Notes under the pieces: generated by a model
Database searches by the model: none
What the model was told of the DNA's origin: nothing
Seen by the model: only the letters and a program-made list of their open reading frames with translations
Position numbers and translations under genes: made by a program
Part shown: positions 26,353-34,443 of the stretch, piece by piece
Layout: every line of letters starts with the position of its first letter
Position numbering within the stretch: the stretch's first letter is position 1
Origin: Paraburkholderia podalyriae
GTDB taxonomy: Bacteria > Pseudomonadota > Gammaproteobacteria > Burkholderiales > Burkholderiaceae
Direction of reading: 5' to 3'
NCBI RefSeq assembly: GCF_014397785.1
Contig: NZ_VZQQ01000031.1
Coordinates: 1 to 64,000, forward strand
Length of the DNA: 64,000 nucleotides

Positions 26353-26390
26353 ACATATGTTGCCATTAATTTTTTAATGGCAACATATGT
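26353..26390. repeat. Perfect 17-bp inverted repeat with 4-base loop
   Basis: ACATATGTTGCCATTAA (26353-26369) is followed by TTTT and then its exact complement (26374-26390). The stem is AT-rich in an otherwise GC-rich region and lies 61 bases before the ABC binding-protein start. It could be a strong operator, a hairpin in the leader, or a relic of a mobile element end. No second copy was seen in the window. Confidence 0.75.
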
Positions 26391-26450
26391 AGACGGCTGG
26401 CGCAGGAGCCCGCCATCTATCAGGAACCTGCCGCACGATTGGAGATACCT

Positions 26451-27353
26451 ATGAAAGTGATGAATTGGTCAACTGTTGCCGTGCTCGCGGTCGCAACGTT
26501 GGCGAGTCCGGGCGCGTTCGCGCAGGACGCGACGTCTACGCTCGCGAAGATCCAGCAAAGCGGTGTGATCGCGATTGGCCATCGCGAGACGTCGGTGCCG
26601 TTCTCGTACGTCGACGCGAACAACGAGGTGGTCGGCTTTTCGCAGGACCTGTGCAACAAGGTCATCGATGCGGTCAAGGTGAAAACGAAGCGTCCGGACC
26701 TCAAGGTGCGCTTCATCCCCGTCACCTCGCAGAATCGCATTCCGCTCGTACAGAACGGCACGGTCGATCTCGAATGTGGCGTGACGACCAATCTCGCCGC
26801 GCGCCAGAGCCAAGTGACGTTCGGCGACACGTTCTTCGTCGCGACGACGCGTCTTTTGACGCGCAAGGACTCGGGCATCAAGGACTTTCCGGACCTCGCG
26901 GGCAAGACGGTCGTGACGAATCAGGGCACGACGTCCGAGCGCATCCTGCGCAAGATGAACGAGGACAAGAAGATGAACATGCAGATCATCAGCGCGAAGG
27001 ACTACGGCGAAGGGCGCCTGACGCTCGAAAGCGGCCGTGCCGTCGCGTACATGATGGATGACGTGTTGCTTGCCGGCACGCGCACGCTGACCGCGAAGCC
27101 GTCGGACTGGATCATCACCGGCACGCCGCAATCGTCGGAAGCGTATGGCTTCATGTTGCGACGCGACGATCCCGAGTTCAGAAAGCTCGTCGACGACACG
27201 CTCGAACAGGTGATGAAAGGACCGGAAATCCACACGATGTACGACCGATGGTTCATCAAGCCGGTGCCGCCGAAAAACATCAGCTTCGAGTTTCCGATGA
27301 GCGATTCGCTGAAACAGCTTTACGCGCAGCCGAACGACAAGGCGCTTGAATAA
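26451..27353 (+). CDS. Glutamate/aspartate-type ABC substrate-binding protein (orphan)
   Basis: A 300-residue periplasmic protein of the GltI/SBP family 3. The signal peptide is visible (WSTVAVLAVATLASPGAFA, cleaved before QD). The mature part starts STLAKIQQSGVIAIGHRETSVPFSY and carries LECGVTTNLAARQ and the second-lobe segment GKTVVTNQGTTSERIL. The ATG at 26451 has GGAG 9-12 bases upstream; an earlier in-frame ATG at 26439 overlaps that site. No permease or ATPase gene is next to it, so it must use components encoded elsewhere. The 17-bp palindrome just upstream may control it. Confidence 0.88.
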   Translation: MKVMNWSTVAVLAVATLASPGAFAQDATSTLAKIQQSGVIAIGHRETSVPFSYVDANNEVVGFSQDLCNKVIDAVKVKTKRPDLKVRFIPVTSQNRIPLVQNGTVDLECGVTTNLAARQSQVTFGDTFFVATTRLLTRKDSGIKDFPDLAGKTVVTNQGTTSERILRKMNEDKKMNMQIISAKDYGEGRLTLESGRAVAYMMDDVLLAGTRTLTAKPSDWIITGTPQSSEAYGFMLRRDDPEFRKLVDDTLEQVMKGPEIHTMYDRWFIKPVPPKNISFEFPMSDSLKQLYAQPNDKALE

Positions 27354-27481
27354 CGGTTTTTTCCGCTATCGCGTGTCGGCGTTGGTATTGGTATGGAGGT
27401 CCTTTGCTGTTTCCTCTATACCAGGTAGAGGCGGCGCGTTTCGGTTGAGCGCATCGCCTATAGCGGGAATGGAGGTGCAAA

Positions 27482-27883
27482 GTGACGAAGCCGATGGAAA
27501 CTTCGCGGTGCGGACGGATTTTCGTCAGTGGAATGCTTCGTGCTGCGCTGGCATTAGCGAGCGGCGTATGCATGGTGTCCGCGCACGCCGACGCGCAAAT
27601 GCGCGCGATCACGATCGTATCGGGCACCTATGGCGAGAATTGCGGCGCACCGCGCGGCAATCTGACTCGCGAACTCGCGCGTCATTGCAACGGACGGGCG
27701 ACTTGCGAGTACCCGCTGCCCGGCCTGCACAAAGGCGGCACGACGCTGGCATGCCCACGCGACTTCCACGCCGAATGGCATTGTGACGACGCCGACGTTC
27801 ATAGCGCGGCGTTGGGCCCCGGCGCGAAATCGGGCGATACGCTGGTGCTCGGTTGCACGGAGTCGCGTGGCGCGGGCAAATAG
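27482..27883 (+). CDS. Secreted Cys-rich protein, possible SUEL-type lectin domain
   Basis: A 133-residue exported protein. The GTG at 27482 has GGAGG 8-12 bases upstream. A signal peptide (MLRAALALASGVCMVSAHADA) is followed by ITIVSGTYGENCGAPRGN, HCNGRATCEYPLPG and a final LVLGC. This cysteine pattern, with a YG motif, resembles rhamnose/galactose-binding SUEL lectin domains seen in some secreted bacterial proteins. Six to eight cysteines in the mature part suggest disulfides. The lectin assignment is tentative. A strong bidirectional terminator follows. Confidence 0.6.
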   Translation: MTKPMETSRCGRIFVSGMLRAALALASGVCMVSAHADAQMRAITIVSGTYGENCGAPRGNLTRELARHCNGRATCEYPLPGLHKGGTTLACPRDFHAEWHCDDADVHSAALGPGAKSGDTLVLGCTESRGAGK

Positions 27884-27900
27884 CGCCGTGCGCAAATGAA

Positions 27901-27930
27901 AAGGCCGAGGCTCCAACGGGCCTCGGCCTT
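27901..27930. terminator. Bidirectional intrinsic terminator
   Basis: AAGGCCGAGGC (27901-27911) pairs perfectly with GCCTCGGCCTT (27920-27930) across an 8-base loop. An A-run precedes it and a T-containing tract follows. It serves both the plus-strand secreted-protein gene ending at 27883 and the minus-strand ClC gene ending at 27937. Confidence 0.85.
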
Positions 27931-27936
27931 TGGTGT

Positions 27937-29751
27937 TTACCGCAGCCTTTTTTGGCCGGTTTTACGAACCGGCGCGAAGCGCCGCTTGCCCAGCGACGGC
28001 CCGATACGACGGAAACGCTCCCGCTTGTGCTCCTCTTCGAAGTGACCCAGCGACGGCTTGATGAGATCGCTGCGCGACACGATGCCGAGCAGACGCATGC
28101 TGTTGCCATCGGCGACCACCGGCAGGCGTTCGAGACCCAGCACGGCGAGCCGCGTCGCCACGAGCCGGCAGGTTTCGGATGACAAAGCAAAAGCGGTGTT
28201 GTGCTGCGCGAACACATCGGCGAGCGTCATCGCGCGCTTGCGCTGCGCGTCTTCGGCGCAGAAGCGTTCGAGCAACATGCGGTCGGCCACGCCGATCACC
28301 GCGCCGGCGCGCACCACCGGATACGCGCGGCGCCGCTGGGTCGCGCCGAACAGCGTCTGCAGCGTTTCGCCGACCGTCGTGGCGGCATCGACCGATTCGA
28401 CCGAGGCGGTCATCACTTCGTCGACATAGTGGCGCTCGAGCGGATCGACGCCGTACTCGCGATAGATGTGATAACCGCGTCGCGCGATTTTCTCGGTCAT
28501 GATCGAGCGCCGCATCACGATCGTGGAGAAGCCGTGCGCGATCAGCGTCGCCGTCAACAGGGGCAGCAGCGCGTTGGCGTCGTGCGTGAGGCCGAACGCG
28601 AACACGATGGCCGTCAGCGGCGCGCCGAGCGTGGCGCCGAGCGTCGCGGCCATGCAGACGAGCGGCCACAGCGCCGGCTCGCTGCCCGGCAGCCAGTGCG
28701 CGAGCACCGTGCCGAGCCCGGCGCCGAGCATCAGCAGCGGTGCGAGCACGCCGCCCGATGTGCCAGAGCCGAGCGCGATGACCCACATCACCGCCTTCAC
28801 GGCTAGCAGCAAAAGAGCGACCTGCACCGCGATATGCTGATGCAGCAGATCGCCGATCACGTCGTAACCGACGCCGAGCGCACGCGGTTCGAGCCAGCCG
28901 CCAATCCCGATGACGATGCCGCCGAACGCGGGCCACCACATCCAGTGGACCGGCAGCTTGCCGAACAGGTCTTCCACTTTGTACAGCGCGGCGGACAGCC
29001 CCGAGGCCAGCACGCCCGACAACACGCCCGCGACCGCGCATGACAGCAGCGACCATCCATCGGGAGCGGCGGTCTGCAGCGCAAACAGCGGACCTGTCCC
29101 GAAGAAAATCGCCCGGGCGAAGCCGGCGACCGCGCAGGCCACCGCGACCGGCAGGAAGCTGCGCGGGCGCCATTCGAACAGCAACAGCTCGACCGCGAGC
29201 AGGACGGCCGCGACCGGGGTGCCGAACACCGCGGTCATGCCGGCCGCGGCGCCGGCCACGAGCAGCGTCTTGCGTTCCGCCGACGTGACCTTCACACACT
29301 GAGCGATCAGCGAGCCGAGCGCGCCGCCGGTCATGATGATCGGGCCTTCGGCGCCGAACGGCCCGCCGCTGCCGATCACGATGCCCGACGACAACGGCTT
29401 GAGCACCGCCACTTTCGGCGACATCTTGCTCTTGCCGAACAGGATCGCTTCAATCGCCTCGGGAATGCCGTGGCCACGAATTTTTTCGGAGCCGAAGCGC
29501 GCCATCAGGCCGACGATCAAACCGCCGACCACCGGCACGCCGATCACCCACAGACCGAGCGTGTTGGTGGCGGGCGAGCGGTCGACGAACGACAGCGTGC
29601 CGAAGAAAAACAGATTGGTGAAGAGGCGAATCAGGTTCAGCAGAACAAAAGCGGCAATCGTGCTGACGAAGCCAATGCACGCGGCGAGCGCGAAAATGCC
29701 GGGCAGCCGGGCATTCGCCGCGAAGTCGCGTTTGTGGGAATCCATGCTCAT
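27937..29751 (-). CDS. ClC-family chloride channel/transporter with C-terminal CBS pair
   Basis: A 604-residue membrane protein. The ClC core (~15-415) shows the selectivity-filter segments GSGGPFGAEGP (127-137, with Glu135 in the gating-glutamate position) and GTSGGVLAP (330-338, the GxFxP-like element). Residues ~440-570 form a CBS-domain pair (VMTASVESVDAATTV... GIVSRSDLIKPSLG) that usually senses adenine nucleotides. It starts 2 bases after the stop of the MarR gene, without its own clear ribosome site, implying translational coupling. A half-length relative is encoded at 32491-33354. Confidence 0.9.
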   Translation of the reverse strand: MSMDSHKRDFAANARLPGIFALAACIGFVSTIAAFVLLNLIRLFTNLFFFGTLSFVDRSPATNTLGLWVIGVPVVGGLIVGLMARFGSEKIRGHGIPEAIEAILFGKSKMSPKVAVLKPLSSGIVIGSGGPFGAEGPIIMTGGALGSLIAQCVKVTSAERKTLLVAGAAAGMTAVFGTPVAAVLLAVELLLFEWRPRSFLPVAVACAVAGFARAIFFGTGPLFALQTAAPDGWSLLSCAVAGVLSGVLASGLSAALYKVEDLFGKLPVHWMWWPAFGGIVIGIGGWLEPRALGVGYDVIGDLLHQHIAVQVALLLLAVKAVMWVIALGSGTSGGVLAPLLMLGAGLGTVLAHWLPGSEPALWPLVCMAATLGATLGAPLTAIVFAFGLTHDANALLPLLTATLIAHGFSTIVMRRSIMTEKIARRGYHIYREYGVDPLERHYVDEVMTASVESVDAATTVGETLQTLFGATQRRRAYPVVRAGAVIGVADRMLLERFCAEDAQRKRAMTLADVFAQHNTAFALSSETCRLVATRLAVLGLERLPVVADGNSMRLLGIVSRSDLIKPSLGHFEEEHKRERFRRIGPSLGKRRFAPVRKTGQKRLR

Positions 29752-29753
29752 GG

Positions 29754-30170
29754 TTAGTCGAGGTCGATCTGTGGAATCTGGAAGGAGCCTTCGAGCGATC
29801 TCAATTCGGCGCGATGCAATTCCGCAAGCCGCTCGAGTACCCGTTCTCCCGCTTTTTCAATGTGTACTTCAACCTGGCGGCGATCGATCTCGCTGACCTG
29901 GCGGCGCACCAGATTCAGTGCCTCGCAGCGCGATACCAGTGCGACGACGCCGTGATGCTGCGCCTGCAGACGCTCCGCGAGTTCGCCGACGGTTGCCCAG
30001 TCGCGCTCCGGATAGCCCTTGATATGCAGCAACAACAGGTATTGCAATGGCGTGATGCCCTCGTTCTGCGCCGCTTGCTCGGAGAAGCGCTCGAAGCGCC
30101 GCATCTGGTAGCGAAACTGCGACAACTGCTCGAAATCCCTCTTAAGGAGCTTGCGAGTCCGTACTTTCAT
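29754..30170 (-). CDS. MarR-family transcriptional regulator
   Basis: A 138-residue winged-helix regulator. Residues ~35-100 hold GITPLQYLLLLHIKG, TVGELAERLQAQHHGVVALVSRCEALNLV and RRQVSEIDRRQVEVHI, the typical MarR recognition helix and wing. The ATG at 30170 follows a weak GGCGGA site; an earlier ATG at 30200 would sit in the operator region. It is the first gene of an operon with the ClC channel (2-base gap). A 5-3-5 palindrome lies 36 bases upstream and probably mediates autoregulation. Confidence 0.85.
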   Translation of the reverse strand: MKVRTRKLLKRDFEQLSQFRYQMRRFERFSEQAAQNEGITPLQYLLLLHIKGYPERDWATVGELAERLQAQHHGVVALVSRCEALNLVRRQVSEIDRRQVEVHIEKAGERVLERLAELHRAELRSLEGSFQIPQIDLD

Positions 30171-30205
30171 GGCATATCCGCCGATGTGAAGAAAACCCAA
30201 AATGT

Positions 30206-30218
30206 ATCATTTCATGAT
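30206..30218. promoter_or_regulatory. Candidate MarR operator ATCAT-ttc-ATGAT
   Basis: A perfect 5-3-5 inverted repeat (30206-30218) inside an AT-rich stretch upstream of the MarR-ClC operon. It has the same architecture as the ATCAC-gtc-GTGAT site before the DUF1840 gene, suggesting one regulator controls both transcription units. Confidence 0.45.
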
Positions 30219-30287
30219 GTATTTGTGCGAATTGCGGCCGTCGCGGCGGCATCGCGCGGCGGGTCTCCGCGGTCTTTCAATTGAAAA

Positions 30288-31454
30288 TCAGGCCGCCTGG
30301 TGAGCCCGGGTGGCGGTTTGTCGATACAGGCCGGAGATCAGATCCACCTGCGTGATCATGCCGACCACGCGCCCGGCGCGATCGAGCACCGGTATGTGGT
30401 GATGGCCGAAGTTCGCGAACATCGGCACCAGTTCGGTGATCGGCGCGGTTGCGGCGACGGTGCAGACGTCGGTGGTCATCACGCTGCCGACGTCGGACGT
30501 GCGAAGCGCATCGCCGCGCAGCCAGCCGTCGAAGTAGTTCAGGATCGGACCGAGCGAGCCGAAGCTTCTTCTGTCGACGAAATCGGCGCGCGTGACGATG
30601 CCGAGCAGTTGCTGCGCCGCGTCGACGACCGGCAGCGCCTTCACGTTGTGGCGCCTGAACAACTGCCATGCGGCGGCGGCGCGCGTGCCAGCGGAGACCG
30701 ACACGACGTGGCGCGACATCACGTCTTCGCAGCACAGTTCGTTGAAGCTGCGCGAGAAGGCCTGAAGCTGCGTTTCGCGCAGCAGCGAATAGAGGTCGTC
30801 GGTGTCGATGTCGAGCATTTCGTCACGGCGTCCGAGCACGGCTTTGACGTCGTCGCGCGTGAAGCCGACGCGCGCGGCTTCGTCGGCGGCCTGGCTCGGC
30901 GTCGCGCGGTCCTGGCGGCCCGCATGCGGGTATCGGTGGCCAGTGGCCGCATGGTAGACGAGCGCCGCGAACAGCAGCGCGGCCGACTGGATCGCGATCG
31001 GCTCGAGCACGAAGCGGTAGCCGAGCGCATGAATGACCGGGCCGCCCAGCACCGCGGTCAACGCGACCGCGCCCGATGGCGGGTGCACGCAGCGCAGCGC
31101 GAACATGCCGGAGATCGACAGCGCCACCGCGAGGGCGGCCGCGAGCGTCGGATCGCCGATCAGCATCGCGCAGGTCACGCCGACCGTCGCCGACACCAGG
31201 TTGCCGCCGATGATCGACCACGGCTGCGCGAGCGGACTCGCGGGCACCGCGAACAACAGCACGGCAGAGGCGCCCATCGGCGCGACGAGCAGCGGAATGT
31301 TCGCGGCCGGCCCGAGCAGCAGATACATCAGACCGCCAGTAAACGAGATACCGAGCAGCGCGCCGAGGCAGGAACGCGCACGCTCGTGCCATTTCACGGT
31401 GACCGGGGCGGGGAGAAAGCTGGCTAGCCAGCCAAATGCAAGGGAGCGGGACAA
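30288..31454 (-). CDS. HPP-family membrane protein with CBS pair
   Basis: A 388-residue protein. Residues ~25-170 are an HPP membrane domain with four helices and the diagnostic RCVHPPSGAVALTAVLGG. Residues ~240-375 form two CBS domains (DVMSRHVVSVSAGTRAAAAW... GIVTRADF; VMTTDVCTVAATAPI... GMITQVDLISGLY). HPP proteins have been linked to nitrite or other anion transport in plastids and cyanobacteria; CBS pairs add nucleotide sensing. The start is uncertain: the frame opens with TTG at 31454 without a clear ribosome site. It lies back to back with the MarR-ClC operon, and both have CBS domains. Confidence 0.8.
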   Translation of the reverse strand: MSRSLAFGWLASFLPAPVTVKWHERARSCLGALLGISFTGGLMYLLLGPAANIPLLVAPMGASAVLLFAVPASPLAQPWSIIGGNLVSATVGVTCAMLIGDPTLAAALAVALSISGMFALRCVHPPSGAVALTAVLGGPVIHALGYRFVLEPIAIQSAALLFAALVYHAATGHRYPHAGRQDRATPSQAADEAARVGFTRDDVKAVLGRRDEMLDIDTDDLYSLLRETQLQAFSRSFNELCCEDVMSRHVVSVSAGTRAAAAWQLFRRHNVKALPVVDAAQQLLGIVTRADFVDRRSFGSLGPILNYFDGWLRGDALRTSDVGSVMTTDVCTVAATAPITELVPMFANFGHHHIPVLDRAGRVVGMITQVDLISGLYRQTATRAHQAA

Positions 31455-31607
31455 GATAGGAGCGGAAAGTAGTCGATGATGCGGGTCCGAACATTACCGG
31501 GGAAACCCTGGCAACGCGAATACAGTCTGGTCATGATTATATTTCAATATGATATAAAAACGCATCCAGCGAGCCGGGCCCCGGATCGACGTGTGTCCGT
31601 GCTTTTT

Positions 31608-31622
31608 TATCACGTCGTGATA
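31608..31622. promoter_or_regulatory. Palindromic operator TATCACG-t-CGTGATA
   Basis: A perfect 7-1-7 inverted repeat in the 237-bp gap between the HPP-CBS gene and the divergent DUF1840 gene. The sequence TGATATAAAA that follows it (31618-31627) is repeated 68 bases upstream at 31550-31559. It is well placed to control both genes. Confidence 0.5.
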
Positions 31623-31691
31623 TAAAATGATCGACAGAGGGTTGAGCGGATTGGTTGGCCCGTTGCCTGATATCCCGATGAGGGAGCCATC

Positions 31692-32009
31692 ATGATGATT
31701 ACATTTCAATCGACGGCGTCGCCGGATGTCGTCATGCTCAGGGATCTCGCGCAATATCTGCTCGGCCTGGTCGGGAAGCGGCTTGGCGAGCGCGGCGTCA
31801 TCAGCCATGACGAGCTGCCCCGCGCGATCGATCGGCTCGAAGCCGCCATCACCGAAGATGCGGCCGCGGAAACGACGCTCGAAGCATTGCATCGCTCGAC
31901 GAGCAATCAACGCGAGTCGCGCAACCGGTTGTCGCAGCGCGCGTGGCCGTTTCTCGACATGATGCGTGCGGCGCGCGAGTCGGATGCGGACATTATCTGG
32001 GGGCTGTAG
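31692..32009 (+). CDS. DUF1840 family protein
   Basis: A 105-residue soluble protein matching the DUF1840 family common in beta-proteobacteria. It starts MMITFQSTASPDVVMLRDLAQYLLGLVGK, with ELPRAIDRLEAAI in the middle and LSQRAWPFLDMMRAA near the end. GAGGGAGCC lies just upstream of the ATG. The family function is unknown. It begins a plus-strand series (secreted protein, half-ClC, UspA) opposite the HPP-CBS gene. Confidence 0.85.
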   Translation: MMITFQSTASPDVVMLRDLAQYLLGLVGKRLGERGVISHDELPRAIDRLEAAITEDAAAETTLEALHRSTSNQRESRNRLSQRAWPFLDMMRAARESDADIIWGL

Positions 32010-32027
32010 TTCGTCGAAGGAGTCGCG

Positions 32028-32369
32028 ATGAAACGACCTACATCGCGTCGACAATTCGCAATCCTGCTGATGTCGGTTTGCGCCGTTCCGCTGGCCTATG
32101 CGTTCTCGCCCGCGCTGGAGACCGGCCGATACCAGCAGCCGATGCGCGGCTCATGCCGCGCGTCGTGCGATGCCGGCGTGCGAAGCAGGGTGATCGGCGT
32201 GTATGGCGGCACCGTTGTCGATCAGTTGTCCAATGGAGCGGTGGTGCTCGTGAAATGGCCGAACGGTTCGCCGCACGAGGCATGGACCGCTCGGCCGCAT
32301 GGTTATGGATTGCCCGTCGATCCCGCGGCAAACGCTGCTCATGTTTTCTTTCTGTGGCCGCAGTCGTAG
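32028..32369 (+). CDS. Small exported hypothetical protein
   Basis: A 113-residue protein with an N-terminal twin-Arg-containing, moderately hydrophobic leader (RRQFAILLMSVCAVPLAYA) that looks like a signal peptide. The mature part contains two cysteines (GSCRASCDAG) and a Gly/Val-rich beta-like segment, RVIGVYGGTVVDQLSNGAVVLVKW. No known family was recognised. GAAGGAG precedes the ATG by 6-7 bases, and the gene starts 18 bp after DUF1840, so the two are co-transcribed. Confidence 0.6.
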   Translation: MKRPTSRRQFAILLMSVCAVPLAYAFSPALETGRYQQPMRGSCRASCDAGVRSRVIGVYGGTVVDQLSNGAVVLVKWPNGSPHEAWTARPHGYGLPVDPAANAAHVFFLWPQS

Positions 32370-32490
32370 CGCGGCGTTGCTGGCCGCCGCGCCGCGCAAC
32401 GGCGTGCGCTCGGGTACGGCATGATGCATGCTCGATGCTGCCACGACGGCACACGAATCCCCCATCTTTATTCGACCATCAGGAGCGGCA

Positions 32491-33354
32491 GTGCAGACAC
32501 ACGCGCCAAAAGGCGACTTCGCCACCGATACCCGGCTTCTGCGAATCACGGTGATTGCCGCCGTGGTCGGCCTGTTCAGCACGTTCGTCGCGGACTTCCT
32601 GCTGCACCTGATCAGCTTCTTCACTAACCTGTTCTTCTTTCAGACGCTGTCGACAGCGGGGCGCTCGCCCGCCAGTCATACGTTGGGGCTGTGGGTGATC
32701 GTGGTGCCGGTCGTCGGCGGTCTGATCGTCGGGCTGTTGGCGCGCTTCGGTTCGGAGCAGATTCGCGGGCACGGCATTCCCGAAGCGATCGAGGCGATCC
32801 TGTTCGGCAAGAGCACCATGTCGCCGAAGGTGGCCGTGCTGAAGCCGTTGGCGTCGGCGATCGCGATCGGCAGCGGCGGACCGTTCGGCGCCGAAGGGCC
32901 GATCATCATGACGGGGGGCGCGCTCGGTTCGTTGATCGCGCAGTTCTTCCATCTGTCGAGCGGCGAACGCAAGACGCTGCTGGTGGCGGGCGCGGTCGCT
33001 GGCATGACCGCGGTGTTCGGCACGCCCGTCGCCGCCGTGTTGCTCGCGGTCGAACTGCTGCTGTTCGAATTGCGGCCGCGCAGTTTGCTGCCCGCTGCGG
33101 TTTCGTGCGCGGTGGCGGGCTTTTCGCGGCCGCTATTGCTGGGCAGTGGCCCGCTGTTCCCATTGCAGACCTTGCCGCTCGGCACGCTCGGGCTCGCGTC
33201 GTGCGCGCTCGCGGGGCTGATCGCCGGCGCGCTGTCGTGGGGATTGTCGACGTTGCTCTACAAGGTCGAGGACGAGGAACGCGAGCGGGAACGATTCCGG
33301 CGCATTTCGCTATTTCAAGGCAGGAGTTCGGTGTCGGACGAACCTCGTGAATAG
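32491..33354 (+). CDS. Half-length ClC protein with internal in-frame deletion
   Basis: A 287-residue membrane protein closely related to the full ClC at 27937-29751. From the GTG at 32491 (GGAG 6-9 bases upstream) it aligns residue for residue with positions 1-261 of that protein, including GSGGPFGAEGP (127-137). It then jumps from LYKVED directly to EERERERFRRI, equivalent to residue ~573 of the full protein. The missing ~310 residues are the second inverted repeat of the channel, the GxFxP segment and both CBS domains. It may act as a partner of the full-length ClC, or it may be a decaying copy; the open frame argues for retention. Confidence 0.75.
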   Translation: MQTHAPKGDFATDTRLLRITVIAAVVGLFSTFVADFLLHLISFFTNLFFFQTLSTAGRSPASHTLGLWVIVVPVVGGLIVGLLARFGSEQIRGHGIPEAIEAILFGKSTMSPKVAVLKPLASAIAIGSGGPFGAEGPIIMTGGALGSLIAQFFHLSSGERKTLLVAGAVAGMTAVFGTPVAAVLLAVELLLFELRPRSLLPAAVSCAVAGFSRPLLLGSGPLFPLQTLPLGTLGLASCALAGLIAGALSWGLSTLLYKVEDEERERERFRRISLFQGRSSVSDEPRE

Positions 33355-33406
33355 TGCCTTGTTTATGGCGTCTCTGTAGGTGTTTGCACGCATGAGCGTC
33401 GCGCGG

Positions 33407-33429
33407 TATATGTCACGAATAGACATATA
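33407..33429. promoter_or_regulatory. Palindrome upstream of uspA-like gene
   Basis: TATATGTC (33407-33414) and GACATATA (33422-33429) form a perfect 8-bp inverted repeat with a 7-base spacer, 44 bases before the UspA start. It is AT-rich and probably overlaps the promoter. Confidence 0.45.
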
Positions 33430-33472
33430 ATTAAATGACGATGTGCCGCGCGCGCCGCGCAAGGAGGTTCTC

Positions 33473-33970
33473 ATGTCGAGCTTCAAGCGCATTCTTCTCT
33501 GTTACGACGGAACCCGCGAAGGACAACACGCGTTGAAGGACGGGGCGGCTCTCGCGCAAGACCTGAAGGCGGAAGTGCACCTGCTTTCCGTGCTCAACAA
33601 TACGGCGTGGATGCAGGGCGCGGACATCACGTCCGCGGTGCCAGTCGATTTCATCAACCAATCCGCCAAAGCGCTGCTCGACGAGGGCTTGCAGAAACTC
33701 GCCGCACGCGGAATTCGCGCGACAGGTCATCTCGCGATCGGCGAACCGCTCGATGAGATTCCGTTTTTCGCCAACGATCTGAAGGCCGATCTGGTTGTGG
33801 TCGGCCATCGTCGCAGTCACGGACTCGCGCGCTGGTGGGGCGGCCGCCACGACGGACTGCTGCTCGATCGCGTGACGTGCAGCGTGCTGGTGACGATGGG
33901 CGCGGCAGCCGATACGCCGGCCGCGGTCGCGGGCACAGGCGAGACCACGCGGTCCGCCGAACATTCATGA
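33473..33970 (+). CDS. Universal stress protein (UspA family)
   Basis: A 165-residue cytoplasmic protein with the UspA fold. It begins FKRILLCYDGTREGQHALKDGAALAQ and later has DLVVVGHRRSHGLARWWGG and CSVLVTM. The usual ATP-binding glycine pattern (G-2x-G-9x-G-S/T) is not intact after VVGH, so it may be a non-ATP-binding type. An AAGGAGG ribosome site 6 bases before the ATG at 33473 fixes the start. It lies downstream of the half-ClC and DUF1840 genes but has its own palindrome-containing promoter region. Confidence 0.88.
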   Translation: MSSFKRILLCYDGTREGQHALKDGAALAQDLKAEVHLLSVLNNTAWMQGADITSAVPVDFINQSAKALLDEGLQKLAARGIRATGHLAIGEPLDEIPFFANDLKADLVVVGHRRSHGLARWWGGRHDGLLLDRVTCSVLVTMGAAADTPAAVAGTGETTRSAEHS

Positions 33971-34036
33971 GCGTTGGGTTGGGTTGTTTGTGTTGGGTAG
34001 CGTTGGCACGGAGGCGACCGACATCACGTCAGACCA

Positions 34037-34440
34037 TCAGAGGTCGGTGCTGACCGACAGCAGGAACGTACGCGGCGCACCCTGGGTCAGGTACGTCGTC
34101 GCACCGTAGGCCGATACGGCCGACCGGTAAGCCTTGTCACGTTCTGCACGGTAGCGCGGAACGTCGTCTTCTTGCCGTAGATGGACGTCTGGTAACGCGC
34201 CCCCAGGTCGAAGCGCCGTGTAGGTGGTCATGCTGAACGGCATGTCGATGTTGCGTTGCCTGCCGAGCACGCCGTAGTCGACGCCGCGTGCGACCTGGCC
34301 GCCCGCGTAAGTCGGCGACAGATCGCCGGGCAGCTCTTCGACGGCGGCCGCCTGGACCTTGATGGCGGGTAGCGTGCCGTCGGCGGCGGGGGCGGTGTCG
34401 GTCGATTGGGCGAACGCGCTGGCCGCGGCGCCACCGCCTC
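34037..34440 (-). pseudogene. TonB-dependent siderophore receptor remnant (deleted and frameshifted)
   Basis: The upstream part reads SAFAQSTDTAP, then TLPAIKVQAAAVEE and VARGVDYGVLGRQRNIDMPFSMTTYT, the start of the plug of a siderophore receptor without most of its signal peptide. It then joins, out of frame, to RYQTSIYGKKTTFRATVQNV and, after another frame change, to KAYRSAVSAYGATTYL...TFLLSVSTDL, the last strands of the barrel. About 600 residues of plug and barrel are gone, and there is at least one additional frameshift near 34135. The gene is dead. Confidence 0.8.
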
Positions 34441-34443
34441 CGC

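Noticed and set aside
33781-33860. Canonical UspA ATP-binding motif
   Set aside because: The glycine spacing after VVGH does not fit G-2x-G-9x-G-S/T, so ATP binding was not claimed.
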